A DNA stretch of 64,000 nt, taken from assembly GCF_007786455.1 (NCBI RefSeq), contig NZ_VNJK01000005.1:124001-188000 (forward strand), written 5' to 3'. Shown here one piece after another: positions 8,482 to 17,664 of the stretch. Position numbers and translations under genes: made by a program. Below the pieces are notes generated by a model. The model saw nothing but the letters and a program-made list of their open reading frames with translations, was not told the DNA's origin and did no database searches. The first letter of the stretch is position 1, and every line of letters starts with the position of its first letter. The DNA comes from Paenibacillus agilis. GTDB taxonomy: Bacteria > Bacillota > Bacilli > Paenibacillales > Paenibacillaceae.

Positions 8482-8883
8482 ATGAAGCAAACCCCTCACA
8501 TATCCGATGCAGAATGGGAAGTAATGAAGGTGCTGTGGGCAGGATCACCACGAACGTCAGCGGAAATTATCGATGCACTGGCTAAGCCAAAGGAATGGAG
8601 CCCTAAAACGATCCGTACGTTGCTCAGTCGCTTAGTTCAGAAGGAAGTGATCACTTTTAAGCAAGAATCCAATCGCTCTTACTCTTATTATCCATTGGTT
8701 ACGGAAGATGAGTGTGTACGGGAGGTTACGAATTCTCTTCTCCAGCGTCTATATGGTGGAGCCATTAAACCATTACTGGTGAACTTTATCAACGAACGAA
8801 AGCTATCTTCCGAAGATATCGCGGAACTAAAGCAACTACTAGATGAGAAAGAAAAACCATCATCTGGCTCCTCATCTGACTAG
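8482..8883 (+). CDS. BlaI/MecI/CopY-family transcriptional repressor
   Basis: A 133-residue winged-helix repressor. The N-terminus MKQTPHISDAEWEVMKVLW matches the BlaI/MecI start, and WSPKTIRTLLSRLVQKEVI at about 39-57 is the recognition-helix region. The C-terminal half is a dimerisation helix bundle that in BlaI is cleaved on signalling. I use the ATG at 8482 because homologues begin there; a TTG at 8473 has a closer AAAGG and cannot be excluded. The M56 protease gene follows after 17 bp. The protein probably represses its own promoter. Nothing in the window is a beta-lactamase or penicillin-binding protein 2a, so the regulated target is not resistance as seen here. Confidence 0.92.
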   Translation: MKQTPHISDAEWEVMKVLWAGSPRTSAEIIDALAKPKEWSPKTIRTLLSRLVQKEVITFKQESNRSYSYYPLVTEDECVREVTNSLLQRLYGGAIKPLLVNFINERKLSSEDIAELKQLLDEKEKPSSGSSSD

Positions 8884-8900
8884 GAAAGGAATCATTGTCT

Positions 8901-11537
8901 ATGAGTCAATTCATTCTCCTTATACAGCAAGCCTTTGAATGGATTATAGAAACGACGATTATGGCGAGCTTGCTGGTTATTCTTATTGTCTTTATTAAAG
9001 CCATGCTGCGAAATAAATTAAGCCCAAGATGGCATTACCTAATATGGCTTGCCGTAGGACTTCGACTTATACTACCTTGGGCTCCGGAAAGTTCATTTAG
9101 CATTTATAATTTGCTCGTATTCAATAATACTATCGAAACACCAGCTGCAAACCCATCAAGTATGGAAAGTAGTAAAGATTCTTCACATGCAACCATTACT
9201 ACGAATACAACCGTTCCGCTTATCACACACGAAGCGAATAATCAGAGCCCAACTGTAACATCACCTGATATCACATCTCCAGAATCTGCTCCTGCTCCTG
9301 AACCAACAAGTATAGTAACAAAATCCACATCTCTAGAAGAAGATCCTCATCACGTCCCTACTTCTTTGCCTTCCGTACCTTCTCTACCGTCAGCAATCGA
9401 GTCTGAATCCATTCCGTTTTCCTGGTTCGATGTTGCTTTTTTCCTATGGTTGAGCGGAGTAACTGTGTTTGCTAGCTTTTTTGTTTTCGCGAATGTACGC
9501 ATCTATAGACTACTTTATAAGCAGCCTGTAATTACGGACGCACAGCTCGTTGGCACATTAGAGGAATGCAAGCAAAAGATGTCCATTTCAAGAAATATTC
9601 CATTAGTATTATCAGAAAAGTTACCAGGTCCTGCTTTGTTTGGCTTTATTCGGCCGCATATTATTTTAAATCAAAATGTGATAGACAGCCTTAACACTGC
9701 ACAGCTTCCCTTTGTTTTTCTACATGAATTAGCTCATTTGAAGCGCAAAGATATATTGGTCAATGCTTGCATGTACGTCATGCTCATCTTCCATTGGTTC
9801 AATCCGATCCTCTGGTATGCATACAAACGAATGCGCGAAGATCAAGAGATGGCTTGTGATTCACTTGCTCTTTCCTATATCCGAGAAGATCAAAAATTTG
9901 AATACGGCCACACCATCATTAGTTTGCTGCAACCTCGCCCATTTCGCCTATCTAACTTGACACAATTGTCCGGTAATAAAAAGGAACTAAAGAAACGAAT
10001 ATTAACGATTGCGAATTATAAGCCATCCAATCGGCGCTCTTTGGCAGGTGTAATAACATTAGTACTGATCTGCTCTCTTACACTTACGAATGCCAATGTA
10101 ACTGCTAATGTGGATAGAAACTTATTACAGACCAAGGACATAATTAGTACATCAAAAGAAGATTCCATCAACCGTAACTTCACCTCTTGGCTAGCTGATA
10201 AAAAGCTCAATACAGAGCATGAAAGTGTGCGATTAGGCGCTGCTGCTGGCTTGTCTATTCCAATAAATGAAGCAATAACCGATCAAGGAGTTACTTTACG
10301 CTTCAAGGAAGTTTATGCCGATGCCAACGTCGTTGGACTGCATTATCGAGTGGAGCAACAAGACGGAACACTACTGCCTGTCAAATATGATACGACAGGG
10401 CTAAAACTAGTGGAGCAAGAAGTCATAGACCGTTGGTATGGAACCTTTGAGAACTTTGATCCCTCCAAGATGAGAAAAGAAATCTGGTACTATGGCGAGC
10501 AAGGAGAGGTAAATATATTAACTTATTGGGATTGGAAACGTGGTATCAAAGGAGGCCCGTTCTACTTGGCTAATACGACTGGAGAAATAGTCGGTCACAG
10601 TCAATATCAAGATAAAAATGAGGGTGTTATCTTCCTAACTGTGTCAGACAAAGCTTCAACCGATCCACTGCTCTTTCATGTAAACCTAACTCGTATCGGG
10701 CATGTTAAAGGAACTTGGAAGAAAAGCTTTTCCATTGATCGCAGTTTAGCTGCATCCTCCACTCGTACGATTCCTGTTAGTAACAGCTATACACATAAAA
10801 GTGGCATTCAAATGAAAATAAATGCGGTGGACCTGCTCCCAAGTTCCGCAAAATTCAACTTTGAGTTGCAAAATGTAGGCGAAGAGCTTATCGATTTGTA
10901 CACCGTTTTTGATGTAAAAGATAAGCAAGGTAAAGTTAGAACCCAATTAAATACTTCGACAACAGATTATTATTCTTTTGAAATACAAAATAAAAAGCTC
11001 AAACCCGCACAAAAATGGAGCGGCTCCATATATCCTATGAAACAGTGGCTTACAGAACCATTCACATTGGAATTAAAGAGCATAATGACCGTTCAACCGA
11101 TTAATTTCCAAATACCTACTAGTATCGCAAAACTTCAGCATGAACCCGTACAAACGGAGAAGCATGGCGTTCAAATCAAATTAAGCACCGTTCAGATGAA
11201 AAAAGAAGAAGCTGAACGATTCTTCGCTGACGATATCAAAAACAAAATGCTTACACCTAAACTTCCTGATAAGTTAAACGTGTTGAAGATCGAGCAAGAA
11301 TACCCAATAGATACTTGGACCAATTCCTATCTACAAGATATCCAAGGTAATATGCTGTACTCATCAGATTTATTCTTGGAGAATTGGAAAAAAGGAGTCC
11401 ATTCAACTAAACATACTACGTACTATTACTTTAAAGATCTGAAAGATACAACTCAGATTACATTTCAAATGAATCAATTGGCAAACACGTACGAGGACGT
11501 CGATTGGGAAATCCCAATTGATCCAAGCAAAAAGTAG
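8901..11537 (+). CDS. BlaR1-like M56 membrane metallopeptidase with a non-penicillin-binding C-terminal sensor
   Basis: An 878-residue membrane protein. Two N-terminal membrane segments (about 12-30 and 38-56) are followed by a Ser/Thr/Pro-rich insert (about 78-165), a third segment (about 172-198) and the zinc-protease domain with HELAH at 275-279 and EDQEMACD at 313-320. A fourth segment lies at about 377-395. The remaining 480 residues are outside the cell. In BlaR1/MecR1 this part is a penicillin-binding domain; here I find no SxxK or KTG set. It reads instead as beta-rich domains resembling the DUF4179/DUF5643 regions found in anti-sigma proteins. The ligand is unknown. The ATG at 8901 follows AAAGGA by ten bases. 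Confidence 0.85.
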   Translation: MSQFILLIQQAFEWIIETTIMASLLVILIVFIKAMLRNKLSPRWHYLIWLAVGLRLILPWAPESSFSIYNLLVFNNTIETPAANPSSMESSKDSSHATITTNTTVPLITHEANNQSPTVTSPDITSPESAPAPEPTSIVTKSTSLEEDPHHVPTSLPSVPSLPSAIESESIPFSWFDVAFFLWLSGVTVFASFFVFANVRIYRLLYKQPVITDAQLVGTLEECKQKMSISRNIPLVLSEKLPGPALFGFIRPHIILNQNVIDSLNTAQLPFVFLHELAHLKRKDILVNACMYVMLIFHWFNPILWYAYKRMREDQEMACDSLALSYIREDQKFEYGHTIISLLQPRPFRLSNLTQLSGNKKELKKRILTIANYKPSNRRSLAGVITLVLICSLTLTNANVTANVDRNLLQTKDIISTSKEDSINRNFTSWLADKKLNTEHESVRLGAAAGLSIPINEAITDQGVTLRFKEVYADANVVGLHYRVEQQDGTLLPVKYDTTGLKLVEQEVIDRWYGTFENFDPSKMRKEIWYYGEQGEVNILTYWDWKRGIKGGPFYLANTTGEIVGHSQYQDKNEGVIFLTVSDKASTDPLLFHVNLTRIGHVKGTWKKSFSIDRSLAASSTRTIPVSNSYTHKSGIQMKINAVDLLPSSAKFNFELQNVGEELIDLYTVFDVKDKQGKVRTQLNTSTTDYYSFEIQNKKLKPAQKWSGSIYPMKQWLTEPFTLELKSIMTVQPINFQIPTSIAKLQHEPVQTEKHGVQIKLSTVQMKKEEAERFFADDIKNKMLTPKLPDKLNVLKIEQEYPIDTWTNSYLQDIQGNMLYSSDLFLENWKKGVHSTKHTTYYYFKDLKDTTQITFQMNQLANTYEDVDWEIPIDPSKK

Positions 11538-11542
11538 CTTTA

Positions 11543-11596
11543 GACGGAGTAAGGTCGAACTATTTTATAGTAGAAACGATCGACCTTGCTTCAGTC
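11543..11596 (+). other. Long imperfect hairpin after the M56 gene
   Basis: AAGGTCGA at 11551-11558 pairs with TCGACCTT, and the outer GAC/GTC arms extend the stem imperfectly. There is no T-run on either strand. It may be a processing or partial termination site between the M56 gene and the binding-protein genes. Confidence 0.45.
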
Positions 11597-11663
11597 TAAC
11601 CAAACAAGCCATTCGTATGCATTAACGGACTACAAAAGTAATCCAAAAAGGAGATAACCCTTT

Positions 11664-13013
11664 ATGATAAACCTCCTCTTTACGTATAAGCGTTCATTTT
11701 GTACTTTCATCGTTCTATCTATGCTGCTTAGTGGATGCTTAATAATCCCAGATAAACCTCAGCAACAAGCCGAGAAAGTGAAGTTGAAGGTACTTGTGGA
11801 GCGTGAATATCAATTCTGGAACGACTACGCAAAAATATACAGCATGCAATATCCAAACGTAGAATTCGAGCTTATTAATAGAGAAGAAATCGGTATGGAT
11901 TACACAGAACCATTGGATAATGAAGCCCTCCAACAACTCACACAAACGTATAAACCTGACATTATTATACTTAGTACTCCACAATATAAGCAGCTTGCAT
12001 CCCAAGGACTGCTAGAGTCAATCGAACATCTTATTAAGAAAGATGAGTTTGATGTACAAAATATTTTACCTTCCATTACTGAGGAACTACGACTAAAAGG
12101 TGGTGGGCAATTATATGGTCTGGCTCCTTATTTCAAGACCGAAGCTCTGCTGTATAATGCTGACTTGTTTAAAAAGTATGGAATTGAACCTCCGCATCAT
12201 CAAATGACATGGGAGCAAGTACTTCAATTGGCTCATCAAATGGAACTTGCGAGCAATGACTCAGTGGATGGACTGTCGATCAGTTATCAAGAGCAGCTTG
12301 GCAAGCTCATTGTTCAGATGGGCAGAACAAACCAATTGGCCTTTCTTGACAAGGCCACTGGACAGCCACGGTTAAATACGCCGGAATGGAAGCAACTTTT
12401 TGAAGAAGCGATTCAAGCCTATTTAAAGGGTGGGGTCTACTCTCCTAAAGAAGAGCCATCTTATTATTTTAAAACCCTAGAGGGAAACGTTGCTATGGAA
12501 AGAGTTTCTGATTTCGCATCTTTTCTAAGTGAGAGCTCTCGCGCATTCGAAGATCAGAACAAACGCTTTTCATGGTCAATGGTAACGATGCCCGTCCATT
12601 CTTCCAATCCAGATATAGCAAGTGGGATGCAAATAACGAGCATTTGGTCCATCTCCAGAACATCAGCTCACAAACAAGCGGCGTGGGAGTTTATTAAATA
12701 CTTTAACAGTGATGTTATGGCAAAATCCCAAACGTATCTCACCTATTATGGCATATCTACTCGAACAGCCTATATTAAAGCAATTCCTAGCAAGGAATTA
12801 GAAGCGCTAACGAAGTTAAAACCTAATCCGAATCAACCCTCGGCAGCCGAGCATTATGCTGCTTGGAATCTTGAAGCATTGATTAATGAGAAGATTGAAC
12901 AAATAACTGCGAATCCATCTACTCTGCATGAAACAATTCTAAATCTCCAGCATCAATTAACAGAGAAAATGACCGAGTATTACGTTACTGAAAAGAACAA
13001 TTCGAATCGATAA
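11664..13013 (+). CDS. Extracellular solute-binding lipoprotein (family 1), paralogue 1
   Basis: A 449-residue ABC-type binding protein. The signal peptide ends in the lipobox LLSGC (Cys about 25). The body has the bilobal binding-protein signature: KVLVEREYQFWNDYAKIYS near 41, GGGQLYGLAPYFKTEALLYN near 145 and DLFKKYGIEPPHHQMTWEQV near 168. No permease or ATPase gene is adjacent. The next gene is a clear paralogue, and both follow the BlaI/M56 pair on the same strand. They may deliver solutes to a distant transporter or act as ligand sensors for the M56 protein; the second idea is speculation. The start has AAAGGAG eight bases upstream. Confidence 0.88.
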   Translation: MINLLFTYKRSFCTFIVLSMLLSGCLIIPDKPQQQAEKVKLKVLVEREYQFWNDYAKIYSMQYPNVEFELINREEIGMDYTEPLDNEALQQLTQTYKPDIIILSTPQYKQLASQGLLESIEHLIKKDEFDVQNILPSITEELRLKGGGQLYGLAPYFKTEALLYNADLFKKYGIEPPHHQMTWEQVLQLAHQMELASNDSVDGLSISYQEQLGKLIVQMGRTNQLAFLDKATGQPRLNTPEWKQLFEEAIQAYLKGGVYSPKEEPSYYFKTLEGNVAMERVSDFASFLSESSRAFEDQNKRFSWSMVTMPVHSSNPDIASGMQITSIWSISRTSAHKQAAWEFIKYFNSDVMAKSQTYLTYYGISTRTAYIKAIPSKELEALTKLKPNPNQPSAAEHYAAWNLEALINEKIEQITANPSTLHETILNLQHQLTEKMTEYYVTEKNNSNR

Positions 13014-13023
13014 GGATGTGATT

Positions 13024-14328
13024 ATGATGGGTAAATATCGAAAAATACTCATTGGTATCCTCTTGCTCACTCTAATCATCATTAGTGCATGCGGGAGTAA
13101 TAGCCCTGACGCTCCTAAACAAGTAACATTGAAAATACTCGTCGATTATGCGGACGGGTTCAATAATCAGTTCAGTACGATGTTTAAAATCAAGCATCCA
13201 CATATAGAACTCGAAGTTGTTGAGTTGCCGTTCGACTTTAACGCAACGCGTGAACAGCAAGCTAAGCAGCGGATGGAATTCATCGATGAGCAGCGTCCAG
13301 ACCTCGTAGTATTTGAAAATCCCCAAGATTATCAGCGGGCTGCCCGTGAAGGCAAACTGCTGGAGTTGGATATACACATTAAAAATAGTGAATATAAGCT
13401 CGAACAAATATCACATATCGTGGAAAATTTGAAATCCGAATCCGACGGAAAGATTTACGGTCTAGCACCTTTTTTTGATACTAGTGTGCTGTACTATAAC
13501 GCAGATTTGTTCCAGCAGTTTGGCATTGATCCACCACAGCATAAAATGACGTGGGAAGAGCTCATACAGCTTGCCAAACGTTTTCCTACAGAAGGCTCAG
13601 ACACTGATCGTATATTTGGAATTACTGGCTTTTATGGACCAGTTGATCTTTTTTCTCAGATTGGAGCAGCAAAAGGGCTTTCACTTTTCGATACGAAGGA
13701 GCAGCAGCTATTCTTAAACAGTGAAGAATGGAAGAATGTCTACAATATTACTATCGATGCAATCAAGTCCAACACGATTAATAGTAAGCCCCCTGGGGAG
13801 TCTATAGAAGATATGTTTGAAGAAGGCCGAGCTGCGATGAAGATTGATTCTGCGAGTCTGAGCGGCCAATTAGAGCTTTCCCGAAAAAGTAGAAAGAAAT
13901 TTGAATGGGGATTCGTAACCATCCCAACGAGCGAAGCCTATCCAAATTCTTCAGCACAAATACAACCAACGGATATCACTTCCATTCATGCAGCATCTCA
14001 ACATGTGGACGAAGCCTGGACTTATATCCAATTTGTAAATAGTGATGAATACGCTAAGGCTAATTCAAATTATGCTTCCTTAACAATTCCTACACTGCCA
14101 CAGTCGATTAATAAGCAAGATACTACGCGCTCCGCCACTTACTATATGCTCAAAGCAGGCAGAGAGGGTAGATCAGCGGTATGGAAAAACTGGCTCTACC
14201 CATTTCACACCACATTTTCGGAACTGTTCAATACTCAAACGCAACAAGTCCTCGAAGGTAAGATTACTACTGATGAAGCCCTGCATCAAATCCAGGCTGA
14301 AGGGAAAAAACTACTTATGAAAAAATAA
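13024..14328 (+). CDS. Extracellular solute-binding lipoprotein (family 1), paralogue 2
   Basis: A 434-residue lipoprotein with a hydrophobic signal peptide ending in IISAC. It shares with its upstream neighbour the segments GKIYGLAPFFDTSVLYYNAD and GIDPPQHKMTWEEL, so the pair arose by tandem duplication and has since diverged. The gap is ten bases, with AAGGA near the end of the first gene, so the two are probably co-transcribed. I prefer the ATG at 13024 (seven bases after AAGGA) to the GTG at 13018 and to the ATG at 13027. As with paralogue 1, no transport permease lies nearby. Confidence 0.87.
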   Translation: MMGKYRKILIGILLLTLIIISACGSNSPDAPKQVTLKILVDYADGFNNQFSTMFKIKHPHIELEVVELPFDFNATREQQAKQRMEFIDEQRPDLVVFENPQDYQRAAREGKLLELDIHIKNSEYKLEQISHIVENLKSESDGKIYGLAPFFDTSVLYYNADLFQQFGIDPPQHKMTWEELIQLAKRFPTEGSDTDRIFGITGFYGPVDLFSQIGAAKGLSLFDTKEQQLFLNSEEWKNVYNITIDAIKSNTINSKPPGESIEDMFEEGRAAMKIDSASLSGQLELSRKSRKKFEWGFVTIPTSEAYPNSSAQIQPTDITSIHAASQHVDEAWTYIQFVNSDEYAKANSNYASLTIPTLPQSINKQDTTRSATYYMLKAGREGRSAVWKNWLYPFHTTFSELFNTQTQQVLEGKITTDEALHQIQAEGKKLLMKK

Positions 14329-14415
14329 ATTTGAATTCATACAAATAGAGGCTTGTCGTTAGCTGTAAGTGATGATCGAAAAGCGTATGATACTGCATGG
14401 TCGGATATAAAAATA

Positions 14416-14439
14416 GCTGCCGATATTATGCTCGGCAGC
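14416..14439 (-). terminator. Rho-independent terminator of the rRNA methyltransferase gene
   Basis: GCTGCCGA (14416-14423) pairs with TCGGCAGC (14432-14439) around an 8-base loop. On the minus strand TATTTTTATA follows. Confidence 0.8.
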
Positions 14440-14452
14440 CTAGAGAGGGGAG

Positions 14453-15418
14453 TTATTCCCTCTCTTTTTTCGATCCTATCAAAATAGAATAATCAAACGT
14501 AACCTCCGACTGATGTAGATCCGTCATCTTCCTTAGAGTCTCTTCAGGCGCGCCCCACGACAATGGCGTCATTTGAATCAGTTGCTGGAGTTGGTCTTTA
14601 TTTAAGGTTGCTTCATACTGAACACGCTGAATGTCCAACAATTCAAAATGATGTCTAAACAGCTCTACCGTCTGTTCATTCGAATATACATCTTTATCCG
14701 TTTGGCTGTAAAATTCGCCTCTGAGCTGCTTCAAATAGTGGCTCTCCGGAACCACCTTTATAATTAATCCTTCATCGGCAAGCAACCGTTGAAACTCCGT
14801 GTATTTGGCAGGAGACATTACATTTACGATCACGTCAAACGATTGATCTGCAAATGGACACTTGGCAAGATCGGCTACGCACCAGATTGTATCCAGAGTT
14901 CCATATTCTCCGTAACCTTTAAGCGTTCTTGAAGTGCCTGAATCTCGTGCTCCTTTTCTAGAAGCCAGGCTAATTCCTGCCTTCGCAATATCGATGCCAA
15001 CTCCGAAATGTTTATCATTCGAATGCTCATTCAATCTAAAAAGTATCTCGGACAAATGTGAGCCTTCGCCACAGCCTGCGTCTAGTATTTTCACCCCGCC
15101 AACTGTTGATCTAATTGCACGTTTAATCGCCGCATGTACTCCCTCGAGCATCGGCTCGAAAAATCCATCTGCGCTTATTGCCGAGCGAGCTGTGAACAAT
15201 TGCTTGTCATATTTCGTTGTATGGGCACGGGAAAGCAAATTCACATAGCCTTGCTTCGCAATATCAAAGCTATGATGATTCCCACAAACTAAGCTTCGAG
15301 ATTGTACCATCATCGATTGCGAGCAAATTGGACATGCAAAAATATGCTGATGATTAGTAAGCAAACAGATACTGTCATCTAATTTCGTTTTATTTGTAAG
15401 CACAAAAAAACACCCCAT
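14453..15418 (-). CDS. 23S rRNA (guanine-N1)-methyltransferase, RlmA family
   Basis: A 321-residue cytosolic SAM-dependent methyltransferase. The N-terminal zinc finger reads CPICSQSM..CGNHHSFD (about residues 30-52) followed by IAKQGYVNLLSRAHTTKYD, a pattern characteristic of RlmA proteins. The SAM-binding motif is ILDAGCGEGSH at about 111-121. In Gram-positive bacteria family members methylate G748 in 23S rRNA helix 35 and can affect macrolide or tylosin sensitivity (established for the family); whether this protein targets G748 is inferred. The start lacks a good Shine-Dalgarno; the start may be a few codons downstream. A terminator lies 14 bp after the stop. Confidence 0.85.
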   Translation of the reverse strand: MGCFFVLTNKTKLDDSICLLTNHQHIFACPICSQSMMVQSRSLVCGNHHSFDIAKQGYVNLLSRAHTTKYDKQLFTARSAISADGFFEPMLEGVHAAIKRAIRSTVGGVKILDAGCGEGSHLSEILFRLNEHSNDKHFGVGIDIAKAGISLASRKGARDSGTSRTLKGYGEYGTLDTIWCVADLAKCPFADQSFDVIVNVMSPAKYTEFQRLLADEGLIIKVVPESHYLKQLRGEFYSQTDKDVYSNEQTVELFRHHFELLDIQRVQYEATLNKDQLQQLIQMTPLSWGAPEETLRKMTDLHQSEVTFDYSILIGSKKERE

Positions 15419-15766
15419 TCATTCAATTTGAGAGAATGAAAAAGGCACAGTTAAATAAACTCAGGTCATATCCTTTAAAAATGACTCGAGCCTATATCTC
15501 TGTACCTCTCATTAACGCAAACGAATGAATTTGATGATCATAAGTAACAGCATCTCCGAAAATTAGATTAGAAGGAGTTAAGTGTGAAATAAAATCCCCT
15601 TCATCAGCTAGTATATCATGCTAAACGGACTTATATAAAACGCTGCTCGCTAACATATCGGACAGAGATATCGAGTATATCTTCTTATCTCGATAAACAA
15701 TTAACCGCTGCTTCACTAATCGTATATACTCTCAGTTCAAGTCGAACGTAATGCAAAGCAAAAATT
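15419..15766. other. Intergenic region upstream of the rRNA methyltransferase
   Basis: About 350 bp, AT-rich, with stop codons in all frames. It should contain the leftward promoter of the methyltransferase gene; I see no convincing gene, repeat or riboswitch. Confidence 0.5.
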
Positions 15767-15790
15767 AGCCTCGGAATAACTCCCGAGGCT
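15767..15790 (-). terminator. Rho-independent terminator of the discoidin-like gene
   Basis: AGCCTCGG (15767-15774) pairs with CCGAGGCT (15783-15790). On the minus strand AATTTTTGC follows. It starts 10 bp after the stop codon. Confidence 0.8.
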
Positions 15791-15799
15791 CTTAATCTA

Positions 15800-16525
15800 C
15801 TATTTCGTTGTATATTCACTTACCTCAAAGGTAAGAATTTTATCGAAGATGACGTAATCCTTTCGGCTACTAAATGGACCTTTATTATTGTCGTGCTTAT
15901 CAATTGCGAATTTTGCAGAACCTACTCCATTAGATTTCGCTTCATACCAGTTCAGAAATGCATTAACTTCATCCATAGATAGATCGTATTCTTTCTCGAG
16001 TCCTGTCATCATGGTTACAACTAAGATGGCGCGATTTCCGATTTCAGGCTTTGCTTCACAGTTAGAGCCATCAGTTCCAAAGACATCTAGTTCATATATT
16101 TTAGATTTCGCACCTAGTGTTTGGATACTAACTGCAGTGATGTCTTTATAATCAATACTTACATAACTCTCGTCTTTTTTTGCATGCTGTAACTCGATAA
16201 ATGTATTGTCGGCTTTTCTTAAATAGATTGCAGGATTCGACGAATCTGCTTTTAAGCGATACCCTGTAATATTTTTCGAACAATCAAATTCATACCATAA
16301 TGTATCATTATCTGTAAATGTCCCCTCACTTCGTGCTAATTCAAAATATGTATTCGGATCATTATCTGTAATTGTTGTAGTTTTCCCTGTACCTAATCCC
16401 GTACCCGTCCCAATTCCCATAGGCTTATTATCTAATAAACCTCCTTGATATGCATAAATTGAAGAAATTGGAGTTGCTACAAACAAAAGAACCACAACTG
16501 ATAATAAAATTATTATTTTTTTCAA
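15800..16525 (-). CDS. Secreted protein with a discoidin-like (F5/8 type C) domain
   Basis: A 241-residue exported protein. The signal peptide is MKKIIILLSVVVLLFVATPI with cleavage after the SSIYA region. A glycine/threonine-rich stretch (GIGTGTGLGTGKTTT) is followed by a galactose-binding-like beta-sandwich (about 50-155) with the typical ITDNDPNTYFELA opening and the closing IYELDVFGTDG. The C-terminal part (about 160-241) is unrecognised. Such domains bind surfaces, often carbohydrate. Translation starts at TTG (16523-16525) with GGGGA eight bases before it. Flanking genes are unrelated, and it has its own terminator. Confidence 0.75.
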   Translation of the reverse strand: MKKIIILLSVVVLLFVATPISSIYAYQGGLLDNKPMGIGTGTGLGTGKTTTITDNDPNTYFELARSEGTFTDNDTLWYEFDCSKNITGYRLKADSSNPAIYLRKADNTFIELQHAKKDESYVSIDYKDITAVSIQTLGAKSKIYELDVFGTDGSNCEAKPEIGNRAILVVTMMTGLEKEYDLSMDEVNAFLNWYEAKSNGVGSAKFAIDKHDNNKGPFSSRKDYVIFDKILTFEVSEYTTK

Positions 16526-16702
16526 AGTTATTTCCCCTTTAGTAATTGATGTTAGCCATCTAAGTATAGATAATATGCCGTATCTTGTCCAAACATAAAA
16601 ATACTTATTTTTAAATATATACTAAATTATTCAAAACTGTTTGAAAGTTTTGAATACTGTTCATCATGCCTAAATATCCTACATACCAGTCAAACCCAAA
16701 GA

Positions 16703-16738
16703 ACCCGCAGAGATGTTCTCAAACGCTCATCTGCGGGT
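16703..16738 (-). terminator. Terminator of the cotJ operon
   Basis: ACCCGCAGA (16703-16711) pairs with TCTGCGGGT (16730-16738) around an 18-base loop. A moderately T-rich tail follows on the minus strand. Confidence 0.65.
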
Positions 16739-16771
16739 CTATATGTTATATGAACATTACCTATCTTTGCA

Positions 16772-17341
16772 TTAAAATACTTTTTGCGCCCCTTGATCAC
16801 CTTTTAAAATTTCTACCGCTTCACGGAAACGTAATGAATGGACAATTTCACGTTCACGTAAAAATTTCAAACTATCCTGTAAATCAACATCATCGGTCAT
16901 GTTGATTAGCCATTGATATGTAGCACGAGCCTTTTCCTCTGCGGCAATATCCTCATAGAGGTCTGCGATCGGATCACCCTTAGCTTGAATATAGGTAGCC
17001 GACCAAGGGATACCCCCAGCGTTACTATAGTACAGCGCATTATCGTGCGAAGCATAATTTGCCCCTAGTCCCGCTTCCTCCATTTGCTGCGGAGTCGCAT
17101 CCTTCGTGAGCTTAAACACCATCGTAGCAATCATTTCCAGATGCGAAAATTCTTCAGTTGCGATATCCGTTAATAATCCGATAACTTTATCCGGAATCGT
17201 ATAGCGCTGATTCATATAACGAAGAGCTGCCGCCAGCTCTCCATCAGCTCCACCGTATTGCTCCAACAAAAACTTCGCCATGCGCGGGTCACATTTGCTT
17301 ACTCGCACAGGGTATTGCAGCTTTTTTTCATATACCCACAA
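16772..17341 (-). CDS. cotJC: Spore coat protein CotJC (manganese-catalase family)
   Basis: A 189-residue protein, the same length as B. subtilis CotJC. It is a ferritin-like four-helix bundle related to manganese catalases. Ligand-type motifs are EEFSHLEMIATMV at about 65-77 and EEKARATYQWLIN at about 133-146. It is the last gene of cotJA-cotJB-cotJC, whose products assemble in the inner spore coat in the mother cell (established in Bacillus). The 53-bp gap to cotJB holds no terminator. Sigma-E control is expected, but I could not find a clean sigma-E promoter upstream. Confidence 0.96.
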   Translation of the reverse strand: MWVYEKKLQYPVRVSKCDPRMAKFLLEQYGGADGELAAALRYMNQRYTIPDKVIGLLTDIATEEFSHLEMIATMVFKLTKDATPQQMEEAGLGANYASHDNALYYSNAGGIPWSATYIQAKGDPIADLYEDIAAEEKARATYQWLINMTDDVDLQDSLKFLREREIVHSLRFREAVEILKGDQGAQKVF

Positions 17342-17394
17342 CGGTAGTCACCTCACCTATTCGGTATTTTCATACCTGCACTATTTCTCGGTCT

Positions 17395-17664
17395 CTATAT
17401 TTGCCATGGCCACGGCGTCTCTACCCATGTAAATGGGGTGCCAGAAGCAGAATGTCCAAAGTTCATCAGCGGACCATAGCGTGCTTGGAAGGCATCAGCT
17501 ACTTTTTTTCGTTCCACCACATAATGGTTAAATTGCTGAATAGCCTGAGCATCACCAGGGTGCGTATCCAAATATAAATTCAACTCCAGCAGTACAAAAT
17601 CGACCTCTTGCAGCTGCCTTAAATCCCGATGATATTCTGGCGTTTGGAAAAGTTCTAGGTTCAT
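17395..17664 (-). CDS. cotJB: Spore coat protein CotJB
   Basis: An 89-residue protein starting MNLELFQTPEYHRDLRQLQE. The family hallmarks are LQEVDFVLLELNLYLDTHP at about 18-36 and a Trp/Pro-rich end. The frame is open further upstream, but the CotJB homology starts at the ATG at 17662-17664, which overlaps the cotJA stop as ATGA. The two are therefore translationally coupled. The product is a small soluble coat component. Confidence 0.93.
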   Translation of the reverse strand: MNLELFQTPEYHRDLRQLQEVDFVLLELNLYLDTHPGDAQAIQQFNHYVVERKKVADAFQARYGPLMNFGHSASGTPFTWVETPWPWQI

